Below are positions 62,577 to 64,000 of a stretch of DNA of 64,000 bases, piece after piece. Location: the NCBI GenBank assembly GCA_036345935.2, contig JADWOT020001288.1:1-64000 (forward strand), given 5' to 3'. This DNA comes from Taenia hydatigena (lineage: Eukaryota; Platyhelminthes; Cestoda; Cyclophyllidea; Taeniidae). The translations under genes were made by a program, and so were the position numbers. The notes beneath the pieces are model-generated. The model was not told the DNA's origin. It was given only the letters and a program-made list of their open reading frames with translations, and did not search any database. Position 1 is the first letter of the stretch. Every line of letters begins with the position of its first letter.

Positions 62577-62775
62577 TCCTCTTCTTCAACACAACGAGCA
62601 AATGAACCAACTGGGCTCCAAGACTCACCGTCCCCGGAAATCACACCTATCTCCACCACCACAAGTGTCTGGATTCCCGATACCATACTGGCGGACCCCA
62701 TCACCAAATTCATAGCCGCACCGAAAGGTACCGAGGAAGCAGTGGGGGCAACAAAACCATCAGCATTGGTGACCT
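62577..62775 (-). repeat. Repeat family R4, copy 2 (inverted)
   Basis: Reverse-complement partner of 45290-45480. It lies inside the longest open frame of the window (minus strand 62507-62983, 158 codons), which reads as a hydrophobic protein without known motifs. Because the shared part shows no codon-position bias in its substitutions, I interpret the long frame as accidental openness in a repeat. Confidence 0.7.
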
Positions 62776-64000
62776 CGATTTCAGAAGCGATAAGAATCAT
62801 CAGCGATTCGGTAGCAGCATTGACCTGCCACTTCTCAATGCCGTCATAGATCCACGCCATCAAAACGAAGTAGAGTTGGTGAGCAAGAGTCGTCAATTGA
62901 ATGAGGAATTTGATCAAAGAGACGCACAGTGGGAAAGACGAGGCCAAAGACGCGATGAGTGTGCGATTCCAACAATGCGGCATAGGGAGACGGCGATGCG
63001 GAGAAGATTTAATAGCGATCCCGAGTTGACAACCCTAATGATGATACCGCAGTAAGACGTACAAGGTGGTATAGACCTGTTGATTTAACGGTCAGTTGTC
63101 GATCACTACCTTTGCCGCATCGCACTCCTTGTCTGTAAGGGAGGTGATGATGACGGTGAAGTGGAGAGTAGTAAGTCAATTGTAACGAAAAAGGAAAGCA
63201 CTTTCGCGAATGGGCATTAGGCCCGTTTGCGATAATCAACCCATCAAACATAGGTAACTTTGGCAAGCGGAGGGCGAACGCTTACCGTAGCTCCTACAAG
63301 GCGGCAAAATTCACTAAAACCCCAGCTGCAACCACGACCGAGAAAAGGGATGAGGAAGGAATCAATTTCGTGACACCCAGAGTCGCACCGAAACCGCGAC
63401 CTTTTAGGCGTTCGCATTCACGCACATGCTCGACGTCATGGGACTACATTTTCCCACCTCATGGACGACAAAATTCATGGATAAAGAGCGCCAACTCTTT
63501 TGACGCAACAATGCCTGCATCGCTCCGTCTTGGAAACGAAGGAGTTATGTCCTTCCAGCTTCTCGACAAACGTAGCTAATTTTGTTATGGCATTGGCTGG
63601 CTGCTGTTAAAAGCACGTGCTTTGCCCAGGGAGAAATCAAATGCCCACATAATAAACTCATTTGACATTGCGGTGAAGAAATAAAGCACAGATTCATTAT
63701 TTCGATATTTTCAAGTCCAAATTATTTCGCATCTTTTCTCACATCTATGCTGAGACGCTTTTTGGTAGTATGCCATCACGCGATGTAAAGATGGGTACGT
63801 TGCACCAAAACCGGTCCGCCACCATCACAAGAGTCAAAATTATTCCTTTTTTCACCGAATTCAGCATGCAACTTTTTATTATGACTTGTCATTGAAACCG
63901 GGAATTCATTCATCGACTGCAGCACGGGAAAGGAGGTCCTACGAAGCGCCATCTGATAAGCGGACCCTCACGTTCGACCGCTGCAATAACTAAAATTTAC
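62776..64000. other. Unmarked DNA
   Basis: R4-like similarity may extend weakly to about 62900. Beyond it only short open frames occur, without recognisable features. Confidence 0.35.

Noticed and set aside
62507..62983. Longest open frame of the window (158 codons, minus strand) as a gene
   Set aside because: It overlaps repeat R4, whose two copies show no codon-position bias, and it has no recognisable domain.
1..64000. CRISPR arrays, bacterial operons, phage or retroviral genes
   Set aside because: No regularly spaced direct repeats with unique spacers, no gene-dense strands, and no reverse transcriptase, integrase or capsid-like motifs were seen.

Overview
This window looks like nuclear DNA of a multicellular eukaryote. 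No open frame exceeds 158 codons, there are no operons or ribosome binding sites, and many diverged interspersed repeats occur, including a SINE with a tRNA-Arg-derived head. The sequence is AT-rich, CpG is not visibly depleted, and a short TTAGGG-type telomeric tract is present. These traits fit an invertebrate metazoan. A flatworm would also fit the very short intron proposed near 55.7 kb, but the taxonomic call is weak. I recognise no complete gene and no known protein domain.

Layout. 1-7.4 kb: mostly unique DNA with one Gln-rich exon-like segment (4.36-4.79 kb). 7.4-17 kb: first copies of repeat families R1 (7.4 kb) and R2 (9.6 kb), otherwise unmarked. 18.1-28.2 kb: the most striking structure. 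Two arms of exactly 1,023 bp lie in inverted orientation (18484-19506 and 27200-28222), 7.7 kb apart. I found one mismatch between them. A second, inverted copy of R1 ends next to the left arm. 31.3-32.1 kb: a composite of a 64-bp tandem array, a SINE and repeat R3. R3 recurs inverted at 36.7 kb. 38.9-41.1 kb: a well-bounded candidate exon, a second SINE with its tRNA-Arg-like head, R2 copy B, and a tRNA-Arg 5' fragment. 45.3-51 kb: repeat R4, an interstitial telomeric tract, a tRNA-Arg(CCG)-like locus, a diverged third copy of the inverted-repeat family, and a decayed satellite of about 175 bp. 51.5-64 kb: low-complexity DNA, repeat pair R7, several exon-like segments on the + strand (52.97, 55.5, 57.8-58.7 and about 60 kb), and the second R4 copy.

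The exon-like segments rest on open frames with plausible splice sites, not on homology. In AT-rich DNA of this length such coincidences are expected, so each is a hypothesis. The repeats rest on direct comparison within the window and are much firmer. Family names R1-R7 are labels local to this report. The 1,023-bp inverted-repeat family is called R6, and the SINE counts as R5.
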